64,000 bases of DNA, from contig NC_092341.1 in NCBI RefSeq assembly GCF_046630445.1, forward strand, positions 256,418,501-256,482,500, in the 5' to 3' direction. The stretch comes from Rutidosis leptorrhynchoides (taxonomy: Eukaryota > Streptophyta > Magnoliopsida > Asterales > Asteraceae). The translations under genes and the position numbers were made by a program. Positions within the stretch are counted from its first letter, which is position 1; the number at the start of each line of letters is the position of its first letter. This document shows, one piece after another, positions 51,545 through 64,000 of the stretch. The notes below the pieces were generated by a model, which made no database searches, was not told the origin of the DNA, and saw nothing but the letters and a program-made list of their open reading frames with translations.

Positions 51545-53119
51545 CTACAAACGAACAAGGTTCAATTTTAGTATTTTTGATATAATACTTTAGTAAATTA
51601 ATTACCCAAGTTTTAATATATTTAAAAACAAATAATTTACGAAAGCCTAAGATCCACATAGAGGTTCCATAACTACATCTGTTGATCAGCTAGCAGTTAT
51701 AGAGTCTACTGGTAGGTAGCGAGTACCAATTGCATCACAGATGCAACTCTTAGATCTTTATGGGACCTAGAAATATGTGTAGTCCAACAAACCACTATTA
51801 TCTTAATTGACATGTTTGTCTCATCCTTGCCTCGAACTCAGGTTTCATCATGAATACGATTAAGTCGTCCGATTTGGAAACTGTGGAAATTCAGCCTAGT
51901 CTCACTCGTAACTGAAAATCCACCTCGTGGCTATAATTCGATTAGGTCTCACCGTAATCAAAAAATAACGAGGAGTGTTTGCAAGCTCATTGGATGGCAT
52001 GACTTAAATTTGACGGGTATTTTGAAAATGTTTGTGTTAACGAATAATGCATGCACACAAGATTCGTTACACATTTTGTTATAAAACATTTTAACCAATT
52101 ATATATATGTCAATCGTGTTTATGCGTCGAGTTTGTTATTTTATTTTATATATAAAAATAACAAATACACATTGTTTATCGTTTTAAAACAGTTTTAAAA
52201 GATGTCGCCCATATATATTATTTGAGTTTCAAAAAATATTTAACTTTAAACTCGTTAGAGTTTAACCTTTTAAAATTATCTATTTTAATCTTTGAAACTC
52301 GTTACTAGTTTTATTTGATGTTTTCATCAAAAATATTAGCATATATTATAATTAACAATTAAATATAAATGCGTAAAATAAAACACAACCATATCATGCA
52401 TCACACACACATAGCCTAGCCCAAAAATCCTATGATTGATCCCATGAGCTGACATGGGATCAAGAGGTCAAACTAAGGGTAATATCGTAGCTCTCACTTA
52501 ATTCAAGAATCAAGTAAAAACTTGAAAAACGTCATTATTGTCAAATTGACCTGTTCGTCATCTTCTAAGTCAAACTCCACGTTGCATCTTTATCTTTAAT
52601 CTCCATCTTATTACATTTATTTAAAATTAAAAAATACAACTAATCTAATACTTTTACAATTTAGATTAAACTTAAATACAATACTATGAAAATGAAAAAT
52701 AAATATAATACAACTTTGCTTCAAAATGGATTTTCTTATAAAAATAAATAATCAATATGACTTAATATTGCCGTAATCAACAATCACAACAATCATACAT
52801 AGGTCGGGGCATTATGGACTATGTGTGCAATCATGATTTTAATAACTACATTGTTAAAACCTACATATGGCTTGTCCATAGTTACAATGCATGTGTACAA
52901 CCATGGAATGAAATAAACAACAATTATTCAAGCCATAATAAATAAATTCAAAATTTATAACAGTGATTTTTTTCAAATCTTATTCGTGCGTCATGAGGTA
53001 ATCAACAAAGTTGACTTTCAAAACCATAAAGGTTTTGACTCTTACCAATTCACCACAAAGATAAATCTAAAAAAAATCACGCGACAATTAAGATGGTGTA
53101 AAAGTTGCTCGGATACCAC
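51545..53119 (-). other. Copia leader between 5' LTR and gag
   Basis: 1.57 kb, AT-rich, no ORF. The imperfect primer-binding site TGGTATCCGAGC touches the LTR. The leader is long for a Copia element; no insertion boundaries were recognised within it. Confidence 0.65.
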
Positions 53120-54956
<1,837 letters not shown>

Positions 54957-55797
54957 GATAAAAGTTTTGATTTTCACAAATCATGAGTTTAAAAATATTA
55001 GTCTATATGTAATAAAAAGATTTAACGTTTTGGAGGTCCATTTTTGTTTATCGAGCAGGGCCTTCAAAATTAACGGGATAGCCCTGCTAAACAGAGAAAC
55101 ATCTCTATAGTCACATTATACATTACAAGTAATAGTTCGTTTAACAAAATAAAATAGATCGACTAACACTAAAGGAGACTGATATACTCTTTGAATGATC
55201 ATTCCTATATGCAAGCTGAACTTTCTTGTATTCATTATCGAGCTCATATCCACTTTGAATGATCATTCATATATGCAAGCTTATATATAAAATAATACGG
55301 AGTAGCTACATTTTGAGACTTTACCTTTAAAAAAAGAAGAAAACAAATGCACAAATACTATACAAATACTTATTTAGTATAATACCCACTTAACAAATAA
55401 TTTAGTAAATGACAAAAAGAATTTCCAATATTCGGATTATTTGAATATTTTTACACAGATGTACGAATTCGAATTATTCCGTGATCTTTTTAGCTATATT
55501 TCCTTATCACTTCAAAATATATTGCTATCGAGATTTGAATAACTAGAGACTTCATGATATCAGGCTATGATGATTATAAATTACAAATAATATAGTACAA
55601 TTTACTATTATGAAAATGCAAGGCAAAGCAACAAAATAGATCGAATAGACATTTGCATTGAACAAATCCTAGCCAATGCATCCTCCGAATTCATTGTTAT
55701 CTCACATTACCTTCGCTTCCATTTTCTAATATAACACAATCTCATACATTATCACAAATCATTAACCTTTATCTTTCATTCCTTTGAAGCATACAAT
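54957..55797 (+). promoter_or_regulatory. Upstream region of the RGP gene
   Basis: 840 bp between the Copia element and the ATG. A direct repeat (CTTTGAATGATCATTC(C/A)TATATGCAAGC) occurs at about 55189-55216 and 55253-55280. No TATA box stands out; the 5' UTR probably includes the C/T-rich segment at 55700-55797. Confidence 0.4.
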
Positions 55798-57446
55798 ATG
55801 GCTGCTTCATCATTCCCTTTGAAAGATGAACTCGATATCGTTATACCCACGATTCGAAACCTCGATTTTCTTGAAATGTGGAGGCCATTTTTTCAACCAT
55901 ATCATCTAATCATTGTTCAAGATGGTGATCCATCTAAGACAATTAAGGTCCCTGATGGATTTGATTACGAGCTTTATAATCGTAACGATATTAATAAAAT
56001 TCTAGGTCCGAAAGCTTCTTGTATTTCGTTCAAGGATTCCGCTTGCCGTTGCTTTGGTTACATGGTTTCCAAGAAGAAATATATCTTCACAATTGATGAT
56101 GATTGCTTTGTAAGCTTTCTTTTCTTTTTGTCTTGATTTAAAAATCCAATTTCACTATTTCCTAAGGATATATACCCATATTCTTAAAGAAACCATCTTC
56201 TGATTATGCTATAAAAAGGTAAAGAAAATGAAAAATTAACATGCATTTCACTTTCATTGATTAGAAGATCCAAGATAATGCTCATTGTACATTTGTAAGG
56301 ATACCCTGCATCCAGAGAAGCTTAAGTTTCTTGGAATTCTTTAAATGACAAAAAGTAATAAACTTTCTTATTGTTAAGATGTAAAATGTGATTTTCTAAA
56401 TTAAAAGATGCATTTTCTTTGTATATCTATTGGGAACTCTCTACCTTTTAGTTACAAGTTTGAGTTCATATAAAAATCAATCTGTATTTGATAATGTTGA
56501 TAGGTTGCCAAGGACCCAACAGGGAAGGACATAGACGCACTTCGACAGCACATCAATAACCTCCTTCACCCTGCGACACCTTATTTCTTCAACACACTCT
56601 ATGACCCTTTCTCCGAAGGTGCAGATTTTGTCCGTGGCTACCCTTTTAGTCTCCGTGAGGGTGTTCCAACCGCCGTGTCTCATGGTCTTTGGCTTAATAT
56701 CCCGGACTACGATGCACCAACACAACTAGTCAAGCCTCGAGAGAGAAACACAAGGTACATTGCTGAATCGAAATACCCATTATGTTCGAATGACACGTAT
56801 TTATGGTGTACGATGTTGGTTTGGGATCTTGTTAGGTATGTTGATGCAGTCATGACGCTTCCAAAGGGCGTTTTGTTCCCGATGTGTGGAATGAACTTGG
56901 CGTTCGATCGAACACTCATTGGTCCAGCTATGTATTTCGGCCTCATGGGTGACGGTCAACCCATTGGACGCTACGACGACATGTGGGCTGGCTGGTGTGT
57001 CAAGGTGCTCCCATGTTTTTGCTACGGCTGATTATTTGATTATAATCATCTAAAACACACAATCAATTTCAAAACGGAAATCCAAACAACCCTAAATCCC
57101 TAAATGTGTGATTGTTGTGTAGGTGATATGTGACCACTTAGGGCTCGGGATCAAAACCGGATTGCCATATATTTGGCATAGTAAAGCGAGCAACCCGTTC
57201 GTGAACCTTAAAAAGGAATACAAAGGCATATTTTGGCAAGAAGAGATGATCCCATTTTTTCAAGATGCAATTCTTCCAAAAGAGTGCACCACAGTACAAT
57301 CTTGTTACAAAGAATTGGCGAAACAAGTGAAAGATAAGCTCGGGAAAATTGACCCGTACTTTGTTAAGCTTGCTGACGCTATGGTTACATGGATCGATGC
57401 TTGGGACGAGCTCAACCCACCGGCTAAGGCAACTATTGCAAAGTAA
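55798..57446 (+). CDS. RGP: UDP-arabinopyranose mutase / reversibly glycosylated polypeptide
   Basis: Exons 55798-56109, 56504-56754, 56836-57004 and 57123-57446 give 351 residues, close to the family's usual 355-365. GT75/RGP landmarks are present: [35 protein letters not shown], the TIDDDC motif (Asp100-102), [18 protein letters not shown] with the family's reversibly glycosylated Arg (Arg148 here), [23 protein letters not shown] and [14 protein letters not shown]. The enzyme interconverts UDP-arabinopyranose and UDP-arabinofuranose on the cytosolic face of the Golgi, supplying cell-wall polymers and glycoproteins. There is no signal peptide, as expected. Splicing 56755-56835 restores the conserved [11 protein letters not shown] junction. 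That intron is 81 nt, in frame and stop-free, so retaining it would add 27 residues. The gene converges on TRM1. Confidence 0.95.
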
Positions 57447-57744
57447 AGAGACACAACTATACAAGGAACATATAACATCATCTTGGACAGGTGCATGTAA
57501 TAAAAAAGATGGTTTATATTTATGTTTTTGTTTCTTTGACCAAGTTGTATCAATCAGGACCTGTGTGGTCGCGTCGAACTTCTGACATTAGTGTTTGTAA
57601 TACTGTGAAGTTTTTGACTTTTGAGAAAAAACACGATGCACGGGTCCAATCGTTAAACGCTAAAACAAAATAGAAATATAACTAACAAAACTTCAAGATT
57701 TTTATGCTCCGATACAAAGGTTTTACTCGCCCATTAACGGAAGA
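57447..57744. other. Shared 3' intergenic region between RGP and TRM1
   Basis: 298 bp between two convergent stop codons. Both 3' UTRs must end here or overlap. No clear paired polyadenylation signals and no other gene are seen. Confidence 0.7.
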
Positions 57745-60700
57745 CTAGTCTTCTGTCTTTTTACGCTTTGCTTGAGGCTCTTCAGCTTCTTCATCATTGT
57801 TAAGATGCTCGTTGACTGCATCTGCACCCAATAACGAGACATGTTTGCTGGTTATTGTGCGACCTGCCCTAAGTTTTGGGCCCCAGTGTCTTTCAGGGTT
57901 TGGTAGAAACCGTGCAACTTTCTTGGCTTGAGCCTTGCTAAGTGATGCAACTGCTCGTGCGAAATTAGCCTGTTGGAGGGGCCCAAATGAAAAATCATAC
58001 AAAAATTATAAAAAATGATAAATAAAGACAAATTACATAAAAGAATAAAATTCAACATAAGGTTAACAATACCTGAAGAACAGGTTCTTTGGCAAGGATC
58101 ACACTTCCTGACTGATCAGAAGATTGCTCTTTCACCGGATGATTTTTAACCTTAATATTTAATAATTAAAAAATAATTAATTGGTGTCGAAATGCATTCT
58201 ACTGCAATTAAGTTGGATAAAATAAAAAAGTACTTACCCAACAACGCATGATATCCCATATGACGTCCATAGGAGCATCAGATTTTAATCCCAACGGGTT
58301 TACGTGAGTCCCAGAGATACGATATCCAGCATTAATTACGGCAGACCTGAATATTACTGCAGACGGAGATGTACACTTAAGGGTCCCACATAGATTGTGC
58401 AAACTCAAAAAAAGAGGAACATCGGGCAATTCCTGAGACGATTAAGCAATTGTGTAAATAGAAATTAAAATATATCGATTCTAATATAGAGTACATAAAT
58501 TAACATTGCCAAATTGCCATCAAGTTTGTCATAATTAATACAAACTTATTATTACCAAGGTTGTAAAGGTCGCAAGTCGGGGACGGGTCAGTTGGGACAT
58601 TGGAGGGACGAGTCGGTCAAGTCCGGGATGAGTTGACCAACGTTAACGTTTAGTAACTGATAAATTAAGATATATATTACACATAAATATATCAAACATA
58701 AAACATAAATATTTTAAACGTGAATACATGGTAGTAAATCTAATTTTAAAAATGATTTTTCTGACATAACCCTTAGGGCTATGCTTAAGGGTTAATTTTA
58801 GCATTAAAAAGTTGTACATTTAGTTATGAGAAGTTTTTTCAAATGAGGGGAGGGTAATGAATAAAGTACAAATTGATGCTATATTTAGATAAATCCTTTT
58901 AAACAATTACTCCCTCCGTCCAAAATCTATTGTCCACTATTCCATTTTGAGATATCCCAATTAATTGTCCACATCCATAAATGGATACAAATAATGTGAT
59001 AAAAATATTTTATGCCCCTACTTTATTCATGTAAAACAAAAGATATGTGAAAAGTAAGGGGGTAAGACTTTGAAAGTTAACAAAAAAGTACACGTGACAT
59101 GTACTTTTTCTTTGACATTGTGTGTTGTTGTCTAGAGACAATAGGTTGGGACGGAGGGAGTACAAAACTATTGACCTAACTTTGACTTTGACCGACATTG
59201 ACCAAATCAGACCCAACTCATCCGACTCGGCCCGATTTTGACCCGACTTTTTAGTGTTAACCGACTTTTAAGGCGTTTTTAGGCGAGTCGGGACAGACTA
59301 GTCCCCACACCAACGTGTCGGTCAACTCGGCCGACTTTTACACAGTGATTACTAGATAACTAACCCTAGCTATAACGAACTTAGTATTATTATATTAATT
59401 AATTAAGCTTCATATGATTCTAAATCCATTATCTACAAAAATAATACTACTCTTTCAAAATTTAGAACCAAGGTCACAACTCTACCTCTGAGATCGTTGT
59501 CAGAATAGCAGAAATCCGACCAAAGGCAGGATACCCATTTTTCGTAGCATACACATCGGCTAATATAGATGCCACCCAATCTTGATCATGAATCGGAGCG
59601 GACCAAATCGGTCCGCCCATATTATATTTCTTGCCACAATCACTGCACTCTTGTGGGACCAACGGGCCAAATCCAGGAAGATATCTTACACTCGCATTCT
59701 TCAAAAAAAAAAAAAAAAAAAAAAAATCATTATTAAAAAAGTAAATGTCAAAATTATATGTTAAACTCATCAGGTTGAAAATGCGGACCTTAGAAACGGT
59801 CCTACCGATTGGCTGAAGATGGAAGGAATCACAACCAACACATTGATATACATACGAAAGTTTAAGAGGAGTATTCTTCATTGCACTGGCTGACCTGCAT
59901 TTATCTCATAACTCGGTAAAACTGCTAAAATAGTCAGAGAAATCGACAAGCTAATATTAGAAAGGATACTCACGTGTAAACACGAACGAATATGCGAACA
60001 TAAAAGTCCATCTGAACAGATAACACAGGGACAATATAGCGCTTGTACCGATTTGCATGACTCTGTAGTTATAGAAAGTATCAACAACTTTTAGATACTT
60101 AACAACAAACTAGGGATGAGACTGGTACGGATACCGAACCGTACCATACCGATCTAAATGATATACTAATTATACACAATATATTATATTATATTTATAT
60201 ATTATTAAAAAAAAAAGAGTTTCGAAGAGTACCTCAATGCATGCAAGGACAATCCGCAAAGCCATTTCGTGACAATATTTTCCTCTCAAAGGATACGAAC
60301 CATATCTAAATCATATTTTAGGATAAATGAGGACGTCGTATAAGATTTTGTTGAGGTAAATTTGTAAAGCAATAATTTTTCAAAAAAAGCAAAAGAAATA
60401 TATATAGAATCTTACTTCGAATAGCAGACTTCACCGCTGCTTCCGCAAAGAACGGCCATATCAGTTGCTGTACACATCAGCAACCCACCATCAGCAATTG
60501 ATTGAACCGCAGAGTCCAGAAAAACGGACGGTGAACCATACGGATCAAGATCAACCTGAAAGTAGTTATAATATGCTCTTAAGTCATTTATATATTGACA
60601 AACATATGTTTGCAGGTGCGGTTCAAAAGTGATAATAACATTATGTATTACTCCGAAAAAAAATAATCATACCACATCAAATTCTTTGGGATGAGTAAGC

Positions 60701-63700
60701 ATATAGACTCGAGCATCAACAAGATTTGATTCCACCTTTTCACTCGCAACTGAACCATTAAATTTTATGTTTCTACGGCAAGCTTCAACAGATGCTGCAC
60801 AAAACCCACATTAAATATCACAATACAACACAAAAAAAATATTAATTATTAATGGAGAAGGTATGTAGTAGTTATATGAAGCAGGCAGTGATTTGCATAG
60901 CTGTTTAAAAGTGTATGAAAACTGAGTATTGTGATTTGAGTTGCAATAATCAGTTTAAGAGAGATTATAATCCTGATTTTACTATTTTATGGTTTACAAT
61001 AATCGTTTTGGAGAAGCAAGTAAGGAATTGTCCTTACCATCCCTATATTTGAGCAACGTGCTTATAAAATAACGTCCAAACGCCCAAAAAATGAAGACAT
61101 AAGGTATGATATACCGAATAGGTTAAGACTTAAGACTCCTACTCCGCTACATCACTGTTTCATATTTTTTATGTGTTTTGTATATACAACATAAAAACAC
61201 ACACACAAATACCCTAAGATTGGAGTTCAAACGTTATTTAAAAACCAGAACCATATTCAGTAAATTAATATTTCACTTGCTTAATATTTACTTACCTGTC
61301 TCTTTTTATAGAATAGGGTAACTAATAATTATTATTAATCATCATTTTAGCTATCAATTTTGGAAGTTGTGACAGCTTAATTATTCAGATATAAAACGCA
61401 AAGATTTATCCAAATTTGGTTGGAGGGACTAGCAAGATTTGCAATGCTACTCCCAAAGCAATAACAATTAACATATTCTAGAAATGTATATTGTATAATA
61501 CTCATTTGAACTAAAAATGCTTCCACTCAGATTTTATCGATGTGTGAATGTTGATATCAAGGTTGTAATAATCGATAGTCGAGGAGTACTCGGTCAGGAA
61601 TTTTTTCGGCAGCTTAGCGAGTACTCGGCAACTCGGCGAGTACTCGGATGTTGACCAAGTTTGACTTGACCGACTTTTTTGAACAGAGTAATCCCGAGTT
61701 TTGGCCGATTTTCTGAGTAATCCCGAATTTTGGCCAAGATTGACAGAGTTTGACTGAGTAGTCCCCGAGTTGCAACAAACAAGTACTCACCGAGAAATTT
61801 CGAGTTATACAACACTAGTTGATATAAATAACAAATGGCATGACCCACCTTTATCATTGTCGAGTGCCACAACTTGTCCAATCCCTTCTATTTCTCGTGC
61901 ATATCTAAGAGCTCTTAATCCACTAGCTGACAAAGCCTATTTAAGTCACCGAAATATTTAAGTTAGATGATTAAAAAAAAGATAAATAAGCTGATACAAT
62001 TCTCGTCACTTACCAAAGCAGAGTTTATATACGAGCATAATTAAAAAAAGAAAAAAACATCAAAAAATATATGTAAAGATAAAAAAAATTTAGATGAAAA
62101 CCTCAAGAACTCTTGGTGGTTTGAGTTCTCCTCGGGCTTTTCCCTCAAATAGTTTCTCCGATTCATCACCGTTGCTACATGGTTCACCGTCAGGTATCGT
62201 TTTGGACGGTTCACTTGCACCATTGGAGCTTCCATTAGTAAGCTTGACCGGTGCTTCTGATTCAGAAACATGTTTTTCTGATGCTTTTTTTGCTCTTTTA
62301 GACAAAAGTGCTTCGTGTTCTTCTTTTCGTTTTGAAATGAACGTCCTCAGTACAGCAATTGACATATCTCTGTTGTTAACCTGGTATTCGTAAAAAAATT
62401 TTCCGTTACAACTGTTTAGCCAACACATAATCTTTATATTTGCTATGACTCTTAAGATCCCTAAACAAGAACTTCACATAAACTTACAAAATTCACAAAA
62501 ACTTGCAGAATTTAATTAACAACTCGACCACGTTGAGCTTTACAATAAATAACACAAACGAAAAATGTGAGCCTTAAGTTAGTGAACAATATTTGTAACG
62601 TACAATGCTAGTGACTGAGGAGAAAGAAAAAAGTTTCCATATTCACCATTTTTTTAACAGAAAAGAACCACACCCTTTTTGTCCACGACGGGACTCGAAC
62701 TCACAACCTCAAGGTTGATGAGTTTCCTTGATACCGCCAGGCCAGAAGACCTTTGGCCTATATTCAGCATTTTGGAAACCACTAAAATTTGTATGTAGCA
62801 CATATGTGCACATGTGAGAGTGTGCGTTAAATACGAAAGGGAGAAAACAGCTTGCTAAAGAATAAAGTAGCATAACCTAAGTATTTAGGTATTTAATATC
62901 ATACCAAAATAATCCAGAATAAAGTATGTTATTGCAGAAATATCCAACGTATAAAAGAATAGTCATGATTTAGTGAAAAATTCTTCATATATTTCATGCA
63001 AATCGCGGCTTTTGGATTTGCATATAATTTAAGTGAAACGTAGTGAAACTCGAACTACTTGTCAAGCATTAGGCATATCCTTGATAACGAAAAACAAAAA
63101 AGCTGGTACACTCAAGTAAAGACCATCTATATCGGACAAATAGCCATATAGATAATGTTAACCTCAAATCATACTTATTACATGTAAAACTTGGTAAAAA
63201 TATCATAAATAACTCCAAAAAAAAAAAAAAAAATGCAACTCTCATGAGGTGGACAAACTATAATATATGTATAGAACAAGTCCTTACTCATTCTCAAGAT
63301 TTATATCTTCCTCAATTATAACTCATCAAGTAACATTTTTAACCAAATATAAGCATCCATTTGACTGCAGACTTAAAACATACTTGGACTAATTGTGATG
63401 TTTGGATGTATATTAAAGCATATTAATCACTTTCCAACATTTCGATTAAAGTGATTATGAGTCTTACTCTTCCAAGCTTGAAAAAGCAAGAAATTGTTAA
63501 AAATGCCAAAAGTACCTTACATATCTCCCTAACTTTTAACCAACCACTAATTCGACTATTCGAATATAATTTGACATTGAAAAGGCTGTATCTTTCAAAA
63601 GGACAATAAACAACAACAAATGTACCAAATTCAAATTCACCAAATCTTGTAACATCAAAATATATCATCATTATTCTTGAAATCAAACATATGAACTACC

Positions 63701-63957
63701 ATTTATATAAATTTCAATAAACCCTTCTCAATTTTAGGTATAACAACAAAAGCATGAAACTTTAACCATAAAATAGACGAATTAAAAAAGAGATTGACCT
63801 GGGCTTTATTGTAAAAGACTTCATTTTTCTTGTGCATTAAAATCTCAGCTTCACCTTCTTTGATAATTGTGTAATCATTGAGATCAAACGGCGCCGTATT
63901 ATTAGTCTGGAGCTTATCTTCTTCCCCTGTTTTTGTTTCCTCAACAACACTCCCCAT
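57745..63957 (-). CDS. TRM1: tRNA (guanine-26 N2)-dimethyltransferase, 12 exons
   Basis: Exons, 5' to 3': 63957-63799, 62380-62102, 61936-61849, 60794-60673, 60555-60416, 60305-60233, 60062-59974, 59894-59789, 59698-59486, 58432-58238, 58150-58073, 57969-57745; all GT-AG, joining in frame to 588 residues, normal for plant Trm1. The enzyme uses S-adenosylmethionine to make m2,2G at position 26 of tRNAs. Features: [15 protein letters not shown] near the N-terminus, SAM-binding [13 protein letters not shown] (147-159) and VALDND (169-174), the family's DLDPYGSP motif (218-225), two CxxC pairs (Cys335/338 and 370/373) forming a zinc-ribbon-like site, and a basic nuclear-localisation-like tail (QAKRKKTED). 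A Ser/Asn-rich loop lies at about 95-125. Introns carry two or three MITEs and a SINE-like sequence; the coding frame is intact. Confidence 0.96.
58556..59347. mobile_element. hAT-like MITE in TRM1 intron 9, with nested Stowaway
   Basis: Imperfect inverted ends: CAAGGTTGTAAAGGTCG at the left, and the complement of CGACTTTTACACAGTG at the right. The flanks ATTATTAC and ATTACTAG agree at 6 of 8 positions, compatible with an old 8-bp duplication. It is rich in GTCGG/CCGAC motifs and resembles the element at 61558-61817. No transposase. Confidence 0.55.
58910..59160. mobile_element. Stowaway-type MITE
   Basis: Terminal inverted repeats start CTCCCTCCGTCC and end GGACGGAGGGAG, flanked by TA on both sides (58908-58909, 59161-59162); 251 bp, AT-rich, non-coding. 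These are the hallmarks of Stowaway (Tc1/mariner-derived) MITEs. It sits inside the hAT-like element. Confidence 0.88.
59702..59727. repeat. Poly-A/T tract beside TRM1 exon 9 acceptor
   Basis: About 25 bp of A on the plus strand (T on the coding strand) forms the polypyrimidine tract just before the exon 9 splice acceptor at 59698. Confidence 0.85.
61558..61817. mobile_element. hAT-type MITE in TRM1 intron 3
   Basis: 260 bp with an 8-bp target duplication GTTGATAT (61550-61557 and 61818-61825) and short imperfect inverted ends (CAAGGTTGTA / complement of TACAACACTA). An 8-bp duplication is typical of hAT elements. The interior is built of GAGTACTCGG and CGAGTT repeats. Its edge is only 31 bp from the donor side of exon 3. 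Confidence 0.8.
62655..62752 (-). mobile_element. tRNA-derived SINE-like sequence in TRM1 intron 1
   Basis: The minus strand has an A-box-like TGGCCTGGCGGTA and, about 30 bp on, a B box GTGAGTTCGAGTCCC, with spacing like a tRNA or SINE head. The 5' half does not fold into a proper acceptor stem and the sequence lies inside an intron, so a functional tRNA gene is unlikely. No A-rich tail or duplication was resolved. Confidence 0.5.
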
Positions 63958-64000
63958 TTATCTTATTTTTTTATTGTTTCTTGCTGCTTTAATTGATGAC
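63958..64000 (-). other. 5' flank of TRM1
   Basis: Only 43 bp upstream of the start codon lie in the window; T-rich, presumably 5' UTR. The promoter is beyond the window. Confidence 0.5.

Noticed and set aside
56675-57031. RGP protein with a real 27-residue insertion
   Set aside because: Splicing the GT...AG segment 56755-56835 restores a near-universal family junction, so an intron is the better reading; retention is kept as a finding.
62655-62752. Functional tRNA gene
   Set aside because: A and B boxes are present but no proper acceptor stem or cloverleaf could be drawn, and it lies inside an intron.

Overview
The window looks like nuclear DNA of a flowering plant, probably a daisy-family (Asteraceae) eudicot. 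It is very AT-rich and has spliced genes with GT-AG introns. Long (AT)n and (AAT)n microsatellites are common, and LTR retrotransposons, most of them lacking pol, make up roughly three quarters of the sequence. The family-level guess rests on the general look of the LTR families and is inference only. I see no rRNA, no intact tRNA gene and no CRISPR.

Layout. 1-11556 is retrotransposon: the end of a pol-less element here called family A (LTR 131-3950), then a second non-autonomous element (3951-10992) holding a broken Copia-type gag and two related, stop-containing transposon ORFs, then a rearranged fragment of it. 11557-15941 holds a plus-strand, eight-exon PI-PLC X-domain gene with an apparent one-base deletion. 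15942-54956 is one four-level nest. A decayed Ty1/Copia element (LTRs 15942-17027 and 53120-54956) was split inside its reverse transcriptase by a family A element (19079-48834). The left LTR of that element was then hit by an Athila/Tat-like pol-less element (19565-34554) and by a solo LTR (37580-39885). The Athila/Tat-like element in turn carries a gag-only element (22655-31613). Target-site duplications are visible for all of these (ATATA, ATAAC, CATTA, GTAGC/GCAGC, GATGA/GATAA). 54957-64000 is gene space: a UDP-arabinopyranose mutase/RGP gene (+, 55798-57446) converging on a 12-exon tRNA guanine-26 dimethyltransferase gene (TRM1, -, 57745-63957), with small DNA transposons in the TRM1 introns.

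How the genes relate. The three host genes (a secreted PLC-like protein, nucleotide-sugar metabolism, tRNA modification) share no pathway. RGP and TRM1 are merely convergent, with 298 bp between stop codons. The nest pushes the PLC and RGP genes about 40 kb apart; outside the nest they are separated by only about 1.4 kb.

Most unusual signals. (1) The LTR of the gag-only element carries an array of nine short hairpins with a near-constant loop (AAAACGGCTA / AACACGGCTA) and different but still complementary stems; three looser ones lie in the internal region. (2) CpG-rich, near-palindromic cassettes lie about 20-25 bp upstream of TATA-like boxes in several unrelated LTR families. (3) A 698-bp foldback element sits in an (AT)n tract and folds around plant-telomere-like TTTAGGG repeats. 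(4) RGP has an 81-nt, in-frame, stop-free intron.
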